Source: Pleurodeles waltl (taxonomy: Eukaryota > Chordata > Amphibia > Caudata > Salamandridae). From it: a DNA stretch of 64,000 nucleotides. The stretch lies in NCBI RefSeq assembly GCF_031143425.1, contig NC_090448.1, positions 336,715,177 to 336,779,176 on the forward strand, read 5' to 3'. The notes under the pieces were generated by a model. The model was not told the origin of the DNA and ran no database searches. It saw nothing but the letters and a program-made list of their open reading frames with translations. Below, piece after piece: positions 1 through 12,840 of the stretch (positions are counted from its first letter, which is position 1; every line of letters begins with the position of its first letter). The position numbers and the translations under genes were made by a program.

Positions 1-99
1 GGTGCTCTTTATTAATTCCAGTATTACCAGGTATATTTACAGAAGGTGAGCTCCCAGCAGCAACTTAACCGCCAGCCTTCAGTTAAGTTGCACTCATTG

Positions 100-2800
100 A
101 AAAAGCAAATTAAGTTTTGAAGCCACTCTTGAGTGCTGGCTACGGGTTCACACTCAGTGAGATCAGAGAAATAATGGTCAACATTGATAAAACTGTATTG
201 ATACGTAATAATGAAATTAAGATTTTTCTGGTGCGAATGTACAATGACAGAATTAGTTTTTGTCAGTCTAACAAAAAAGATGAGCCAATTATGACGTTCT
301 CAGCTGATTTGACTCCTGAAATTCTTCCTGCCAAAATAAGATTACAGGATGCAGTAAAACCAGCCGGATCATTTCAAGAAATGTCCTGAAAGATTCAGAT
401 TTTGATCAAAATAACACATTTTGTGATGTCCCAGAGCTCCGCAAATCATGGGAGTCAACAAGAATGCCTGATGTTGTCTTAATGTTTTATATATCATTGT
501 TTAATAATAGCAAAGCAAAACTGTTACAAACTAAAGTTCTTGAGTTCGGAACAGGAGCTGACAACATTGATGATGGCTTTGAAGATATATGCGAAGAAGT
601 GGAAGACAATCCCATGAACCGACAGGCTTATGCTGTGCAAATGTACTGTCTTTTCCAAATCATGTTTTATGAATTACACCACAGCAAAACGAAAACTCAG
701 CTACCCATGATGGCTGCTCACGCAATCCTTGACAAGTGCAAAAGTAGAGAGCTAATCACTTCAGAATAGGATTGGTGTATCAACAAGTTATAACATAGTA
801 CAGAGCAGGAACTTGTTAGCAGCTCATGCTGTAAAATCTTGTGAATCCGACAGCACACCACTTCCAAGTCACTTTACCAGGAAAGGATTTATAATTGCTG
901 CTCTTGATAATTTTGATTTTGAAGACAGCTCTTCTTTATCTGGAACATCCAGCACACAATACTGCCATGCTGCTTTTTCAAGACTTTACCAATGAAGTAG
1001 CTGCTGGAAAACAAGCTGGGTCAGCCGTAGGCATAAATAAACAAAGCTGCAAACTTGTAACCCAGTTGCCTTACCAAGTGTGCAAAATCACTACAACCCA
1101 TCAACACATCCCAGTCTACCCGAAAATTTTAAAGTGGTTGAAAACATGGATCTTCTATCTGATGCTGCGGTCTGCAAAGCTGATTTAACTGAATTTATCA
1201 TATCGCTTATTAAGTGCAAATTGAAGGATGAAGAAAAGCCAGTTCCTCCGTGGGCTGGAATTCATGCTCTGATCTCCAAGAATACCGTCCCACTTAGGAA
1301 GGTTGTTTTTTTTCCAGTAATACCATCTCCAGTAACAAACTACGCAACAGTGTACACAGCTCTAAAACATTTTCTAAATGTGCATGCTCAGCTTGACGAG
1401 CGGCCTATCCTGCCAATTTTCTACGATGAATGTGTTCTGAGGTGATAGAAATGTTGCGCTGGAATGTTTTCTGGAACAAGAAAGACAAATGTGGTTTTGC
1501 ATATCTTATCTCTGAAGTGAACAAGGCACAGGGAGCACTTCATTCAAAACATACAATGCAAAGCCAGGCAATGTTCAGTACACTCAATTCAAAATCAGAA
1601 AACCTGAAAATTAAGTTCACAGAGTTTGTCAAAGAATGTGAAGAAAAATCAAAACTTTGCAAGTACTGGAGAAATGTTTTACACATGTTAGCTCTAGTGA
1701 AAAACTTGGTACGTGCTGATCCAGAAGGTGAGTGGGAGCTGCACATGAAGACTGTGAAGTCACTGATTACTCTTTTTCGTGAATTCAATTGCATAAACTA
1801 CCTGAGATATGGGTCCTGGTATTTGGAAAGAGTGAAGAAGTTAAAGGTGAAAAAAACATACCTCTACAGAAGGATTGTCAGAGTTATGGATATGTTATGG
1901 AACAGAAGAGAAAAGACACTTAAGCCCTCATTACGAGTCTGGTGGTCCTTGGAACACCACACTTGCGGTGGCGATCTTACTGCGGGTGTACTGGCGGTAA
2001 AGACCACCATATTATTAGTTTGGCGGTCCTGCACTGCCGGGCAGGAAACCGCAGCACCGTATTACAGATTGTAATAAGGCAGGCGGCATCCTGTTGGCGT
2101 GGCGGTGCTGGCGGTGGAACCGCCTCTATTACGACATCGGCCAGGCCAACGCTGTCGGATTTCCGTCCAAAATCATACGGAAATCGGCACTATGTCTTAA
2201 TATGGCGGTCTTTCTTTCGAAAAGACCGTCAAAGTCATAATGAGCACCTAAATCTTGCTTCATATTCTGTACAAGAATTTTGACCCAGCGATGTCCAGTG
2301 TTCTTATCAAGGCACATATTCTTATGGGTGATGACATTATGAGCAAAATTGGAACAAAGCTTGAAGCTTTAACTGCTGAACCTGTGAAGCTTCTAAAAGC
2401 CTTTGCTGGGACAGAAGAAGAATGTGACTTTAAAGAAATAGAAAAATACCTTGTGCGTGTGGAAAATGAGTTCTGAAGGTTACACATTTGACAATATTCG
2501 TTACAGTGAGTTAAAGAGTTTAGTCCCACTAAGAGACATTCCACCTACGTCATATTCTGCGCATGGCACATTAAAAGAGCGTTCTACTTGATCAGAAGAT
2601 GTGTAAATGTTTTGGATCATGCATACGTAGAGAAAGATCCATGTGAATTTGGTTGAGAAGATATTGATGGGGTGTACAACCTATGAAATCTCTAAAGCCT
2701 CTACTGACTTAACTTACACGTACATGTACTTGCAAAACTTGTGCTACAAAAAAAGGTCCTTGCTCTTCTCAAATGTTCAACATTATGCAAACAGGAGTGA
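100..2800 (+). pseudogene. Pseudogene of a multi-copy transposon-associated protein with a CXC-type cysteine tail
   Basis: Several short plus-strand reading frames (117-389, 464-769, about 890-990, 1080-1445, 1430-1920, 2260-2476 and 2470-2680) read in order as one protein once stops and frameshifts are ignored. Recognisable blocks are an ALDNFDF motif near 905, a PILPIFYDE motif near 1405, a block of basic and aromatic residues containing NYLRYGSWYLE near 1800, and MGDDIMSKIGTK near 2327. A cysteine cluster reading CTCKTCATKKGPC lies at 2725-2763 and resembles a Tesmin/TSO1-like CXC motif. I recall this block order from large, unnamed, multi-copy animal proteins linked to transposons, but I cannot name the family. 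The stretch joining the N-terminal and C-terminal halves appears to be missing beside the inserted MITE. No intron signals are evident. It is a dead copy; the family assignment is from memory. Confidence 0.55.
1924..2248. mobile_element. Harbinger-like MITE (about 325 bp) inside the pseudogene
   Basis: The left end reads GCCCTCATTACGAGTC and the right end, reverse complemented, reads GGTGCTCATTATGAC; both continue into a GGTC/CGGTC block. TAA triplets flank both ends (1921-1923 and 2249-2251), as expected for the 3-bp target duplications of PIF/Harbinger elements. The interior is rich in GGCGGT/ACCGCC motifs, shared with the element at 4993 and with the ends of the 8.2-kb Harbinger element at 26466. 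There is no coding capacity. One terminal base seems to be lost on the left, so the boundary is uncertain by one base. Confidence 0.7.
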
Positions 2801-4992
2801 TAAACATAATTTTTTTCATAATCAGAACATAAAGACTGTTGGTGCATACATAAAAGTTGTCTTCCTCTATTATAGCTGCCATTTTGGAAAATGGTGGAAG
2901 GGTTGCTCTTAGGAGTTATTTTGTGTCTCTATAAGACTACCTGACTCCCAAAACCTATGTTGATTATCCCTGCTGTGTGGAATGCTGTAGGCTATTGCTG
3001 AAAGGGGGGGCTACCTATCGTAGTGCTCTGCTACGCCACAAGGTACAGGCGGAGACGCCCTAGGATTTCTTTAGCGCTATATAGCATGTTGCACATTCTT
3101 GCTACACAGATGGCATAGGAGCTGCACCACGGCCAACGGTAGTCCTGTCCTGCCCAGTTTGGTGCCAGAAAGAGCCAGGGCAAGGTCACCCACTTGGGTT
3201 TGTCATTAACATCAGACCTCCTGTACTTGAACCTCAATATTATCACAGTAAGGCTCATCACTCGACTAGCAGGACAAGGGCTCATATGAGCCGACCCTTG
3301 CAAACTGCAGAAACTGCTCCTTGGTTTTGGTCCTGGTAGACATTGCTTCTTCATTGAGAACTCATTCCTAATACTTATTGAACATACCCATGGGGAAGAG
3401 AAAGGCAGCAGAAGCTTTTGTAGCTGACAAGAAGGGGCTGAAAGTTACCAGGCACTCAGCAGAGAACTGTACATGGCATGAGATTGATAAGCTAATTGTG
3501 GAAGTGGAAGAAATATTAAGTAAAGAAAAGAAATAGCCTCAAATTCAGAGTAAAATCACAAATTTTTTAACTGGGATATATACACGGAATCCCCAAACAG
3601 GAACCAGCTCCTGTCAAAGCAATTTGTGTTCATAGCAAGAGCCCTTTAGAGAGTTCCTCCACTGATACTTAAAAAGCTGGAAACAACATTCTTCCACAGG
3701 CTGCTGCTCAGGCTCCTACTCAACCAGCAAGTGAGTGTCTCCATGCTCCTGAAGCTACTGCCCCTAATTATCTCACCTCTCAACGGCCTTTCCCAGGGTA
3801 AACTAATAATGTTAGCAACAAGCTCCAATCTTTATTTAGTAACTAACAGATGCTTGGGAATGTAAGCGAAAAGGAGAACCAGTCACGAGATTCTGAGGGT
3901 ATACAGTATACAATGGTTTTCCCAAATGCCAAGTGCAATCATGTCATTACATAGCAAGCTAAGGGGCTTTCAGGTGGCTATTAATTCAGCCATAATACTA
4001 CACGCTAATCAGAGATATTTTGGGGCTCTTGCCATCGGAAAGTTAATTCCTCTTTGGCAGCCAAACTCCTTGTCAGGTGGCCAAGATCACTTACATTCTT
4101 ACGTATGTCCACCATCATTTGACAAGGTAATTGTGAATCTCCCTCCTTATCCAAACCAAGAAAGGACTCTTAAACCAAGAGGCCGCCTGAATTCTCATAT
4201 TAACTACAGAACAAACTTGCCCCTTGTGCATTATTGACAACTCCTTGATGAATTCTTTGAATTCAAGGGTTACAAACTCTGATTACCCTACAAGACTGAG
4301 AGGTGGTGATACCTCTTATCACAACATTAAACAGGAACCATTACCTAGAGGGTCTCTTGCTTGTGGAGGTGAAGCCCTGCCAAACTATAGCAGCCACGTT
4401 CCCTTGGACTAATCTTGTTGAGAGGCCTGTGATTTTTATGTCAAATGTACACAACATGATACCAGGCCAAAGAGGGGGCACGGAGGCACTCCAACAAACC
4501 ATTCACTGGATTTGGTTTCATCATCAGTTTAGTGTCATATTTCATAGATATATAATTTAAGCCAAACGTCTAGTTGGCTATTTGAACAAATACAACTCTA
4601 TTAAGTTCACACTTGATGGCCATGATGTAGCTGATGGATTAATGATGATGGAGGCAAGGAGTTTACCACAGGATTTGCATAAACCTACTCCTTCCATGGA
4701 TACTACTGCTCCTTTGAGCTCTGGAGAAGTTTGACGCAAACTGGACTCACCAATCACTGTGACAGAGAATGCTGCTTCAGTAGCTAGTAATTAATCCCCT
4801 ACATCTGCCCCAAGCATGGATATGGCCACAACTCTGTCTCAATTATCTAACTTCCCTGTGGAGGGGCCAGCTTTTTTTAAACTAATCTACACTTGCTCTA
4901 TCAGAGATTTGCAGGCTTGCGTGTTAATTTGTCTGATCTTGACTGGGTTGAATTTATTAAACAATTCAACATTATTTTGCTCTAGGAGACCT

Positions 4993-6305
4993 GGGCCCTC
5001 ATTACAACTTTGGCGGTCTTTGTGCAAACCGCTGAATCTGCTGCTGCCAACAGACAGCCATATTTGGTGTTGAATTGGATTTCTTCCTTTATGGGCGGAA
5101 ATCCAACCCTGTTGGCCTGACCGACGGAAGAAGAGAGGCGGTTCCACTGCCAGCACCGACAAGCCAACAGAACTCTGCCAGCTGTATTATGATACGTAAT
5201 ACAGCACAGCGGTGTCCTCTACGGCGGTGCGGTGCTGGCGGTGGCAGACACAAGGGCCCATCCCCTCCCGGACAACCACCTCGCCGAATCAGGTAAGTGG
5301 ACTGTCTGAAAGGGGGGAGGGTTTGGGCGCACAAGTGTGGTGTGTGCGTGTATGTGTAACGGAATGAGTATGTGTGAGTGCGTGTGTGTATGTATGTGTG
5401 CACGGAGGGTGTGTGTGTCTGCATGTATACGGAGGACAAGGGGGTTTCAGGGTATGAGTCAGTAGGTGTAGGTATTAGGATGCCTGTGTGTGGGGGTGCA
5501 AGTGTGCAGGTCTGTGAGTGAGTGGGGTGTCTGTGTGTATGCGTGCGAGTGAGTGGGGTGTCTGTGTGTATTCGTGTGGTCAGGGGTGTTTGTATGGAAG
5601 TGTGCGGATGGGGGTGTTTGTGTGTAAGTGTGCAGATGGGGGTGTGTGAATGTATGCGAGCGAAGAGGGGGTGGGGTGTGCATGAATGCAGAGGGGGGTG
5701 CGTATGTGTGAGTGGGGGTGTGTGTATGTCAGAGTGAGGGTGGGTGGGGATGTTAGTATGAATGTGTGTGGTGTCTGTGTGTCTGTATGAGTGCGGGTAG
5801 AGGGAGTGTCTGTGTGTGCATTTGTGAGTGTGTGTATGCCGAGGGGTGCTTGTTTGAGTGCGTGTGTGCGAGTGTATGTATCTGTTTGAGTGCGTGTGTG
5901 CAAGTGAATGGGTGTATCTGAGTGTGTGTTTAGGTGTGAGTCTGTGGGGGTGTATGTAAGCAAATGCGTGGGGGTGTGTGAATGTAGGTGTGGGGTCGTG
6001 TGGGGGTGTGTCAGCCAGCGACAGGAATGAAGATTACTGTCGTTGGGTGCATGACCGCCAGCATTTGCATGGCGGTGTGACCGCAACGAAAATACTGGTG
6101 GTCTGCTGAGTCGTAATGCCAATGGCAGTAATACGGCTACCTCTGGGCCGGAGGTGCCCACCTCTGGCCTGGTGGTCCGACCGCCCTTGTGGTACAGGCG
6201 GCGTTTCAGCGGTTTGGCTTCGTCCAAACCGCTAAGTCGGAATATTGCGGTCTTTACCACTGTTCCGGCGTCGGCAAGACCGCCACAGGGAGTCTGGCAG
6301 TCCAA
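4993..6305. mobile_element. Harbinger-like non-autonomous element inside the LINE endonuclease
   Basis: The left end reads GGGCCCTCATTACAAC then TTTGGCGGTC, the same terminus as the other Harbinger-type elements in this window. It sits directly after the ET codons of the LINE endonuclease, and LINE homology resumes at about 6305-6320. Both flanks of the interior carry GGCGGT/ACCGCC-rich palindromic sequence, and the centre is a long GT-rich array. A clear matching right terminus (AATGAGGGCC) and a 3-bp target duplication are not visible, so the right end is probably deleted. There is no real coding frame; long minus-strand frames here are translations of the GT array. Confidence 0.55.
5330..6012 (+). 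repeat. Imperfect GT-rich array (about 680 bp)
   Basis: The stretch is made of irregular variants of GTGTGTG, GGGGTGT and TGTGAGTG units with no fixed period. It lies wholly within the Harbinger-like insertion at 4993-6305. The strand asymmetry is strong: G and T on the plus strand, C and A on the minus strand. Confidence 0.85.
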
Positions 6306-9300
6306 GGTGGTGACTCTAACTCCTGTAAATATAAATGGTTACATCAATAACAGTGTTGAAGCATTAACTTCCAGAGCAGGTTGACCTATAGGGGGTGTTC
6401 GACTATGAATATGGATAGCTCCTAATTAAACCGTGAAGCAAATACCCATTGTTTGTGAGAATGTAATTGGGATGACCATAAGAGGTTCTAATGGTACATG
6501 TATAAATCTGTTTAATATCTATATTTGCTCGATGAGCCCCCACAAGGAGTCCATTACTTTAGCAAATCTTGATTTTCATTTGCCCAATAGGCCATCGCAA
6601 TTCCCACTAATTAGTGCAGGGAATTTTAATGTAAGGTTTGAAACTATTTCCCATAGAGATTCTATAATGGAATCTGATGACAGACCTAGAAACATCCAGC
6701 GACTGGACGCACTGCCGCTTAGAAAATTGACAACTGTTTCCCTTCACCTTAACACCTTAAATCTGAAATCGGGTATACCTGCCTGTAATAGCAGGTCCAA
6801 ATTAGACTGTAATCAATATTTCATCATCTTCAAGGAAAGAAGTAAGAGTAGGATTGACTATATATTACGAGACCTAAAAATATTTTATGCAATGTTTGAT
6901 TTTAGTGAGTTAACAAGAATTGACAGCGATCACCCGATCACAATATACACTATCTCTATTTAATAACAGGAGAGCAATACAATGGGCTAAACTTTCAACT
7001 AAATCTGATACAATAATTCAAGTTTACAATACCTTTAATGCATTTGTTAGTAAGGACTCCTTTATGGTGATGCACCAGAGCTTGCTCAGTACTTTAAAAC
7101 ACTATGTGGGGTTTTCCACTTGGTATAATGTTTATGCAGGAAGGCCAAATCTGAACTAATCTCAGCTCTTAAACATGGAAATAAATAGAGGATTAGATTC
7201 ATGAGAAGGGGATACAAAGATGATATAGTCAAAACTAAACATAATTAGAGGCTAGTTGGCTAGACCTACTCAAAGCATTCAGAACCAGCAATTCCAAAGC
7301 TTTTTGGCAAACAAGTTACTTATGGAAGTACCGCAGCCATAAGCAACATAGAATCTCACATTATAGCCCATATCTGAGAAGAACATTTTTCTACTTTGCA
7401 TAGTGCTCACACACCCCGAATAAGACATTAGCTCTGCCCGAGGCCAGCCTAGTTTTAATCACCAAAAAGTGATGATCCAAAAGATTTCTTCTCTTTTTTT
7501 ACACTAGAAAACATATGTAAGCTACTAATTGCCTTCAACCCAAGAAAGCTCCTAGCCTGACAAAATACAGGGTGATGTATACTGATAGGAGCCAAAAGTC
7601 TGGGTCACTTATATTAATAAACTTTCAAACAAAATAGTGGGAGGTGATGAGATCCCTGATACTCGACGGGGAGCTGAAGTCATTACTGTGTATATAAAGT
7701 TAGATAAAAGTAATCGTGGAAATTACTGCCATATAAGCTTGACTGACAATCTTCAGAAGGTGTTTTGTCACCAGGTTCTGGATAAGCTGCATTACTGGGT
7801 AACTGAAGCTAACGTTTTATCTCCCTTACAAGCTGGCTTCAGACAAAGGATTAGCACAGTAGATCAGATATTTCAGTTTACCTACTATGTTGAACATATC
7901 CAGCTAACAAAAGACCAACTCTGTTCTGTTTCCGATTTTCTCCCAAGGGACAAATTGTAGTCTGTTTTAGGGCAGATGGGAATCAGCCCCGTTCTGTTAA
8001 ATATTATAGTAAGACTACATAAATCAAATTATGCCCAAGTGAGGTGGGGAGTAAGGGGAGGGTTAATAAACTGAATAAAAGTTGAGAGAAAAGTCAATCA
8101 AGGATGTGTTTTGGCTCCCACCCTATTCTCACTTTATAACAATGATGTACCTAGGTACCTGAATGATTGTATTCATTATTCTCCATTATTCTCACAGAGC
8201 AAAGGGAATTTCTATACTGGCACTTTTGTTTGCCGAAAACACCTTACATATCTAATGTACCCCTATGGGACTACAAAATGTTCTAAATAAAGTCCTGATT
8301 TTTATGATGAGAGGGAATTAGAAGTAAATACATTGAAAACAAAGCACATGATTTTTAACCCCCACAATACGTTCAGATGTAGCTTTAGTGTGAAAGGGGC
8401 ATTTTACAGGAGAAGATTTTGACTAGCTTGGCATTACACTAGATAAATCATTATCCTGGTTAACACAATTAAATTAAATAAGTACATCTTTGTTGCAGGG
8501 TGTCTTCACTGTTCTAAAAAGCTATAGCTATAAACAAAAACTACACCTGGACATGTATTGCTGGCCGTAGAGATATACCAAGCAAAAGTACACAGTGCAG
8601 CGTTGTACAAGGCGGAGATCTGGGGCCGTTTGTGAATGAAGGGTGCAGCTATTAAAGAAAATAACTACCGCAAAGTACACCTATAGTCCCCCTATTGTTT
8701 GATACTGGTCTTAAACAAATCCGTGCTATAGCAGCCCAAAGGCCACTTCTATTTTGGATCTGACTGAGGACAACTCCTGAGCTGAAACCCTACACCAGTG
8801 TGTTTATTGATGTCTTTGGTGAGACTAATTTGTCGTCTATTAATTGGTTTTCTCACATAAAGTCCAGATTCCAGGCAGTAGCTATGGATTCAATCTCGAG
8901 TAATCCCTTTTCTATGAATGGTAGAACAAGAATAGCTGTTAAAGTGGCATTTTGGACCTATAATTATGACTAATATTATAGAAATACCAGATACGGTTCC
9001 CTTACGGCTACCTTTCTTTCCTTCAAGTGCATCTCGGTCTGTGAATTTTATATAGATGCTATTACTCCCTTTTTAGCCAGGACTATATTTATTAAGTTTA
9101 GGGTGGGGACACTCCAGTTAGGACAATTCACAATTAAATGGAAAAAGCCACCTGCAACTCACACCCTTTGTGCTTTTTGTAGGGTTGTAATAGAAGATTA
9201 AGAACATTTATTATTTGTTTCCCGCCTACACAAAAAAGCTAGAAGCACATGGATTAAACCACTCTATTATGGTGAATACTGATCCCCATACAGTTTTTGC

Positions 9301-9756
9301 TGTGAGCAGATATCTTTATGACGCTTGGCTAATACGAAAGAGACTGGGATACCCTCTGTAATTAAACATTTTAAACTGTTTTTTAGATTATTTATACTGA
9401 GAACTGATTTAATCAAATGATCTTTGTGACTATTACTATTTACACATAACTAATTAGAACTGAGATGTCTTAGGATGCAGCATAACAGGTTTATAGGGGA
9501 GACCTACTAAATACTGATCAGTAGATACAGAGGGGGGATGAATTTATGCAGGTTGTCACCCTTTTAAAGCAATTCATTGCAATTGATTTTATACATTTTA
9601 TAAATATTTGATCTGCTTCTAATATTCGATTTCTAGTTCATGTTTTTATATTTTAAATATCATTATCTCTTTCGTTGTCTTTTATTGTTTGTGTTGTTTA
9701 TGCATATTTTATAGAGTTACACCACAAAATAAACATATGTGATGATGATGAATTTA

Positions 9757-10424
9757 TGAAAGCTCAATGACAACAGTTGAGGTGATTTGTAAGAAAATTA
9801 TAACAAAAATAAAGATTATTTTTCAAATATATATGTTTTTTTATGACTCTCCATCAAATGTAACATTTATTGTTACAGTGGAAACTGTACATTATAATAA
9901 GCCTGTTTTTAGACGGGAACTGCCAACCCGCCTGTATTATGATTTGTTTAGCAGGGCCATTGCTACTATTTTCAGTACCTCTTATTACCTCTTCATATGT
10001 CCATTGACTTTGATTTTGACTCAAGCCTCAAAGCATCTGATCAAAATGGTTTTGGAGAGGTAGGGTGCAGAGAGCAGGGTGAGTATTGATTAGTCTAATA
10101 CTTTTGAAAAAGGTTAGGTCTTCTAAAATATACGGATTCCAAGTAAGTTGTTAGTGTCTTGCAGAAACTGACTTTATAGTATAACACTCCAGGTTGACAA
10201 CTTTTCTCAGTCTACAGAGAGGGATTTGAAGGAAGGGGGAATGTTTGGGCTCATGCTGGCTAAGTAAAGAATTCTAGCAGTGAGGTCAGGGTTGATCAGG
10301 CATAAGACAGAATTGGAAGTCTTATTATGAAGACATGTATATGTGAAGGCTAAACCTGTTAACAATTATCTTTCATTCGCTCGAATCCAGGGGAGTGCAC
10401 TGAGCAGCTGATAATGCTCTTTCT
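9757..10424. other. Unassigned AT-rich sequence
   Basis: An open frame of 98 codons lies at 9767-10063, but its composition (Ile, Phe, Thr and Tyr rich, no recognisable motif) looks like chance in AT-rich DNA. I see no transposon end, repeat or exon here. Confidence 0.5.
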
Positions 10425-12840
10425 GGTGGGTACTCTATCTAACTGCAGATTCCAAACTTTATGTATACCCCCCCCCCCCGGTGCCACAATCGATACTCCA
10501 TTTCCTCACACCTCAGTAGGTGGCATGGTACAGCTCCATGTCGAGTCTGTTCTGTCCTTCCCTGAAAGTGATGTTTAGCACCGCCACATAGTTGTCACCT
10601 CCGTCTGAAGGAGGAGTCATTCCACAGAACAGGAAGGAGGTAGGAGTTGGTTAAGAGTCTGCAGTTAAATAAAGTATCCACCAGTAAGACCATTAAAAAA
10701 GTTAAGTAAACTTTTTCTTCTGATGCATACTTCTAACAGCGTATTCCATACCTCTTAAATAGATACCAAAGCAGTACCTCTCCAGGTGATGGGTCTGCGG
10801 AATGACTCTGACCAGGAAATCTTGCAGGGCAGCGCAGGTAAATTACCCCTACCCCTCATGTAAGACTGATGGAGGTGTCACGTAAGCCTTTCAGAGGCTG
10901 TTTCTTTGTCAGCCCCTAACAGATCTATATGCACTCAGACTAACCACCTCTGAATAGTACTCTTCTGCACCACTTTCACTTTTTTCCCCAGAGAAACCCA
11001 CAAAGAGTTGATCATCCACTCATTGTAGAAGCTCAAGGCCCTGTAGTAGAAGAGGTGATGGAGTTGTTCTTCCTCCTTGGAAGGGTGAAGAAAGCTTGTA
11101 GGGTGATTAAGTGCCCTACATGGAGTGTGCAACAACCTTCAGGAGGAAGCTAGCTTTTCTCCAAAGAATCGGTTTGTCAGGAAAATAGTTGGTATATGAC
11201 TGCTAGACCGAAAGGGCTTGCAATTCACTCACAGCACAAGCTGAGGTAGTTGCAATGAGGAATGTTGTTTTTATTGTCAAGAGATGTAGGGAACAACTGT
11301 GCGCCAGTTTAAACGGGGTGCACATGGTGAGAACAAATTTAAGCTCTCACTGCGGCATCAGAAAGGGTGCTCGCGGGAACATATGGATCAGTCTTTTCAA
11401 GAAATGCATCATAACAGGGGATTTAAAAAGAATTGGCTGATCAGGTAGACATAAGAAGGCCAAAAGGGTCTACAAGTAACCTTTAAAAGTTGCCACAGTA
11501 AGGTCGTGCTGGGCTAAAGAAAGACAAAATAACAATATGTGAGCTAACTGTGACTGTGGAGGCTGGATGTTGCAGGAGGATCGCCATACAACAAACTTCA
11601 CCCAACATCCTGCATAAACAGTTTTGCTGGCAGGACACCTGGCTATCAATATAACACCAACTACTTCGGAAGGAAGATCAAAAGCCATTAATTGTTGCTG
11701 CTCAGTATCCAAACATGGTGATGTAGGTTGTACAAGTTTGGCCACAAGATCCTGCCCTGTTGCTGCAACATGAGATCCTCCCGAAGAGGCAGCCGGATTG
11801 GAGGACAGATGCTTGTGACAAGAGGTTCTGGGTGCCACACCGGCTTAGCCAATTCCAGAGCAACTAGGATGATTTGGGCCCGGTCTTTTGGGGCTTTGGG
11901 CCCGGTCTTTCCTGAAGGCAGAGGCATGAAGGTGTACTGAAGTCTCGAGTTCTAGTCTAAGAAAAAGAAGTCCCCGAGCAGGAACTGCCCTGGGAAACCC
12001 AATGAACAGAAGCTTTGGCATTTCATGTTCTCTGCATGAGCAAAACATCAAGCAAGGGTTCTCCCCATTGCTGGAAGACACCCTCTTCCATGTCTGAGTG
12101 CAGCTGCCAGTTGTGGCCCGCTAAGCAACATGAGCTGCGTTTATCCTCCCTGGCAAGTAAAGATCCAACAAACTGTTGTATAGGCAGAGAGATACCCTGA
12201 TAATTCAGCCCCTTCCAAAGGAACAAAGCCTCCCTAGCACACGATCGACAACAATGACCCACTCTGTTTTTTGCAGTAGCACGTGGCAGCAGTATTGCCA
12301 TTGAGGACCTGCACCCATTTTCCCTTGATGGACGGGAGGATCGCTTTCAGTGACAAGCATATCCCCTGTAACTCCGACCAGTTGCAGTGGAGATGGGTTT
12401 CCACTAGAGACCAGAGGTTTTTGAACTCTACCTCTCCCAAATGAACTTCTGAACCAAACAATGATGCATCTGTTTCTAGGCTTCCAGCTCTGCGGGGGCA
12501 GGGAGAGGGGTCTGCCAGCGGTCCAAATGCGTTCTAGCAGCCACCACTGCAGGCATGCAGTCTCCTTTAACACTTGGATTGAATCTGAAAGGTTCACATG
12601 TTGCTGAACCCACTGATACTTCAGATCTCAGTGGGGTCCACAAGCAGGATACAGGAGACCAGGAGGCAAAGAAGCCTTAGCCCTGCACTGATTGAGACCC
12701 TAGTTAAGATCAAAACATCTCGATCATAGCCCGAATGACCTAGACTCGCTGAGGCAGGGAAAGGCTCGGAAAACACCATTCCTATAATGGCTCCAGGAAA
12801 GTGTGACTTCGGCACATTGATAGAAAGACCCAACAATGTT

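Larger units (their letters stand above)
4890..9370 (+). pseudogene. LINE family A ORF2 remnant: endonuclease, reverse transcriptase, C-terminal zinc motif
   Basis: Before the insertion, a DWVEFIKQFNIILL block followed by ET matches the apurinic endonuclease signature ending in QETW. After the insertion, 6433-6963 contains ISAGNFNVRF (the GDFN region), SRIDYILRDL and SDHPIT, which are late endonuclease motifs. Reverse transcriptase motifs follow: SPLQAGFRQ near 7830 and QGCVLAPTLFSLY near 8110. Where the catalytic box (normally F/YADD) should be, near 8230, the sequence reads LLFAENT, so both catalytic aspartates are altered. The tail near 9165 has LCAFCRVVIED followed by EH, a CCHC-like motif seen in several LINE clades. 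About half the region is out of frame. The assignment as a LINE is secure; the clade is not. Confidence 0.65.
3005..9756 (+). mobile_element. Decayed APE-type LINE, family A, nearly full length but interrupted
   Basis: This non-LTR retrotransposon can be followed by protein similarity from a short ORF1-like start to a 3' end. A GC-rich stretch at about 3005-3390 may be its 5' untranslated region. A 48-codon open frame starts near 3389 and is Lys/Glu rich. The endonuclease begins near 4900, is interrupted at about 4990-6305 by a Harbinger-like insertion, and resumes near 6310. Reverse transcriptase follows from about 7640 to 8300, with a C-terminal cysteine motif near 9165. The 3' end is followed by a short run of ATG/GATGAT repeats at 9739-9756. 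Many stops and frameshifts make it inactive. A second copy of the same family lies on the minus strand at 16850-17757. I cannot place it confidently in a LINE clade. Confidence 0.65.

Noticed and set aside
3031..3354. 107-codon minus-strand frame
   Set aside because: GC-rich stretch just before the LINE; no motif, more likely 5' untranslated LINE sequence on the other strand.
5580..6305. 241-codon minus-strand open frame rich in His, Thr and Pro
   Set aside because: It is the translation of the GT-rich array inside a Harbinger-like insertion; no start context, domain or splice signals.
9767..10063. 98-codon plus-strand frame considered as a small gene
   Set aside because: AT-driven composition, no motif, no splice context, between two retrotransposon remnants.
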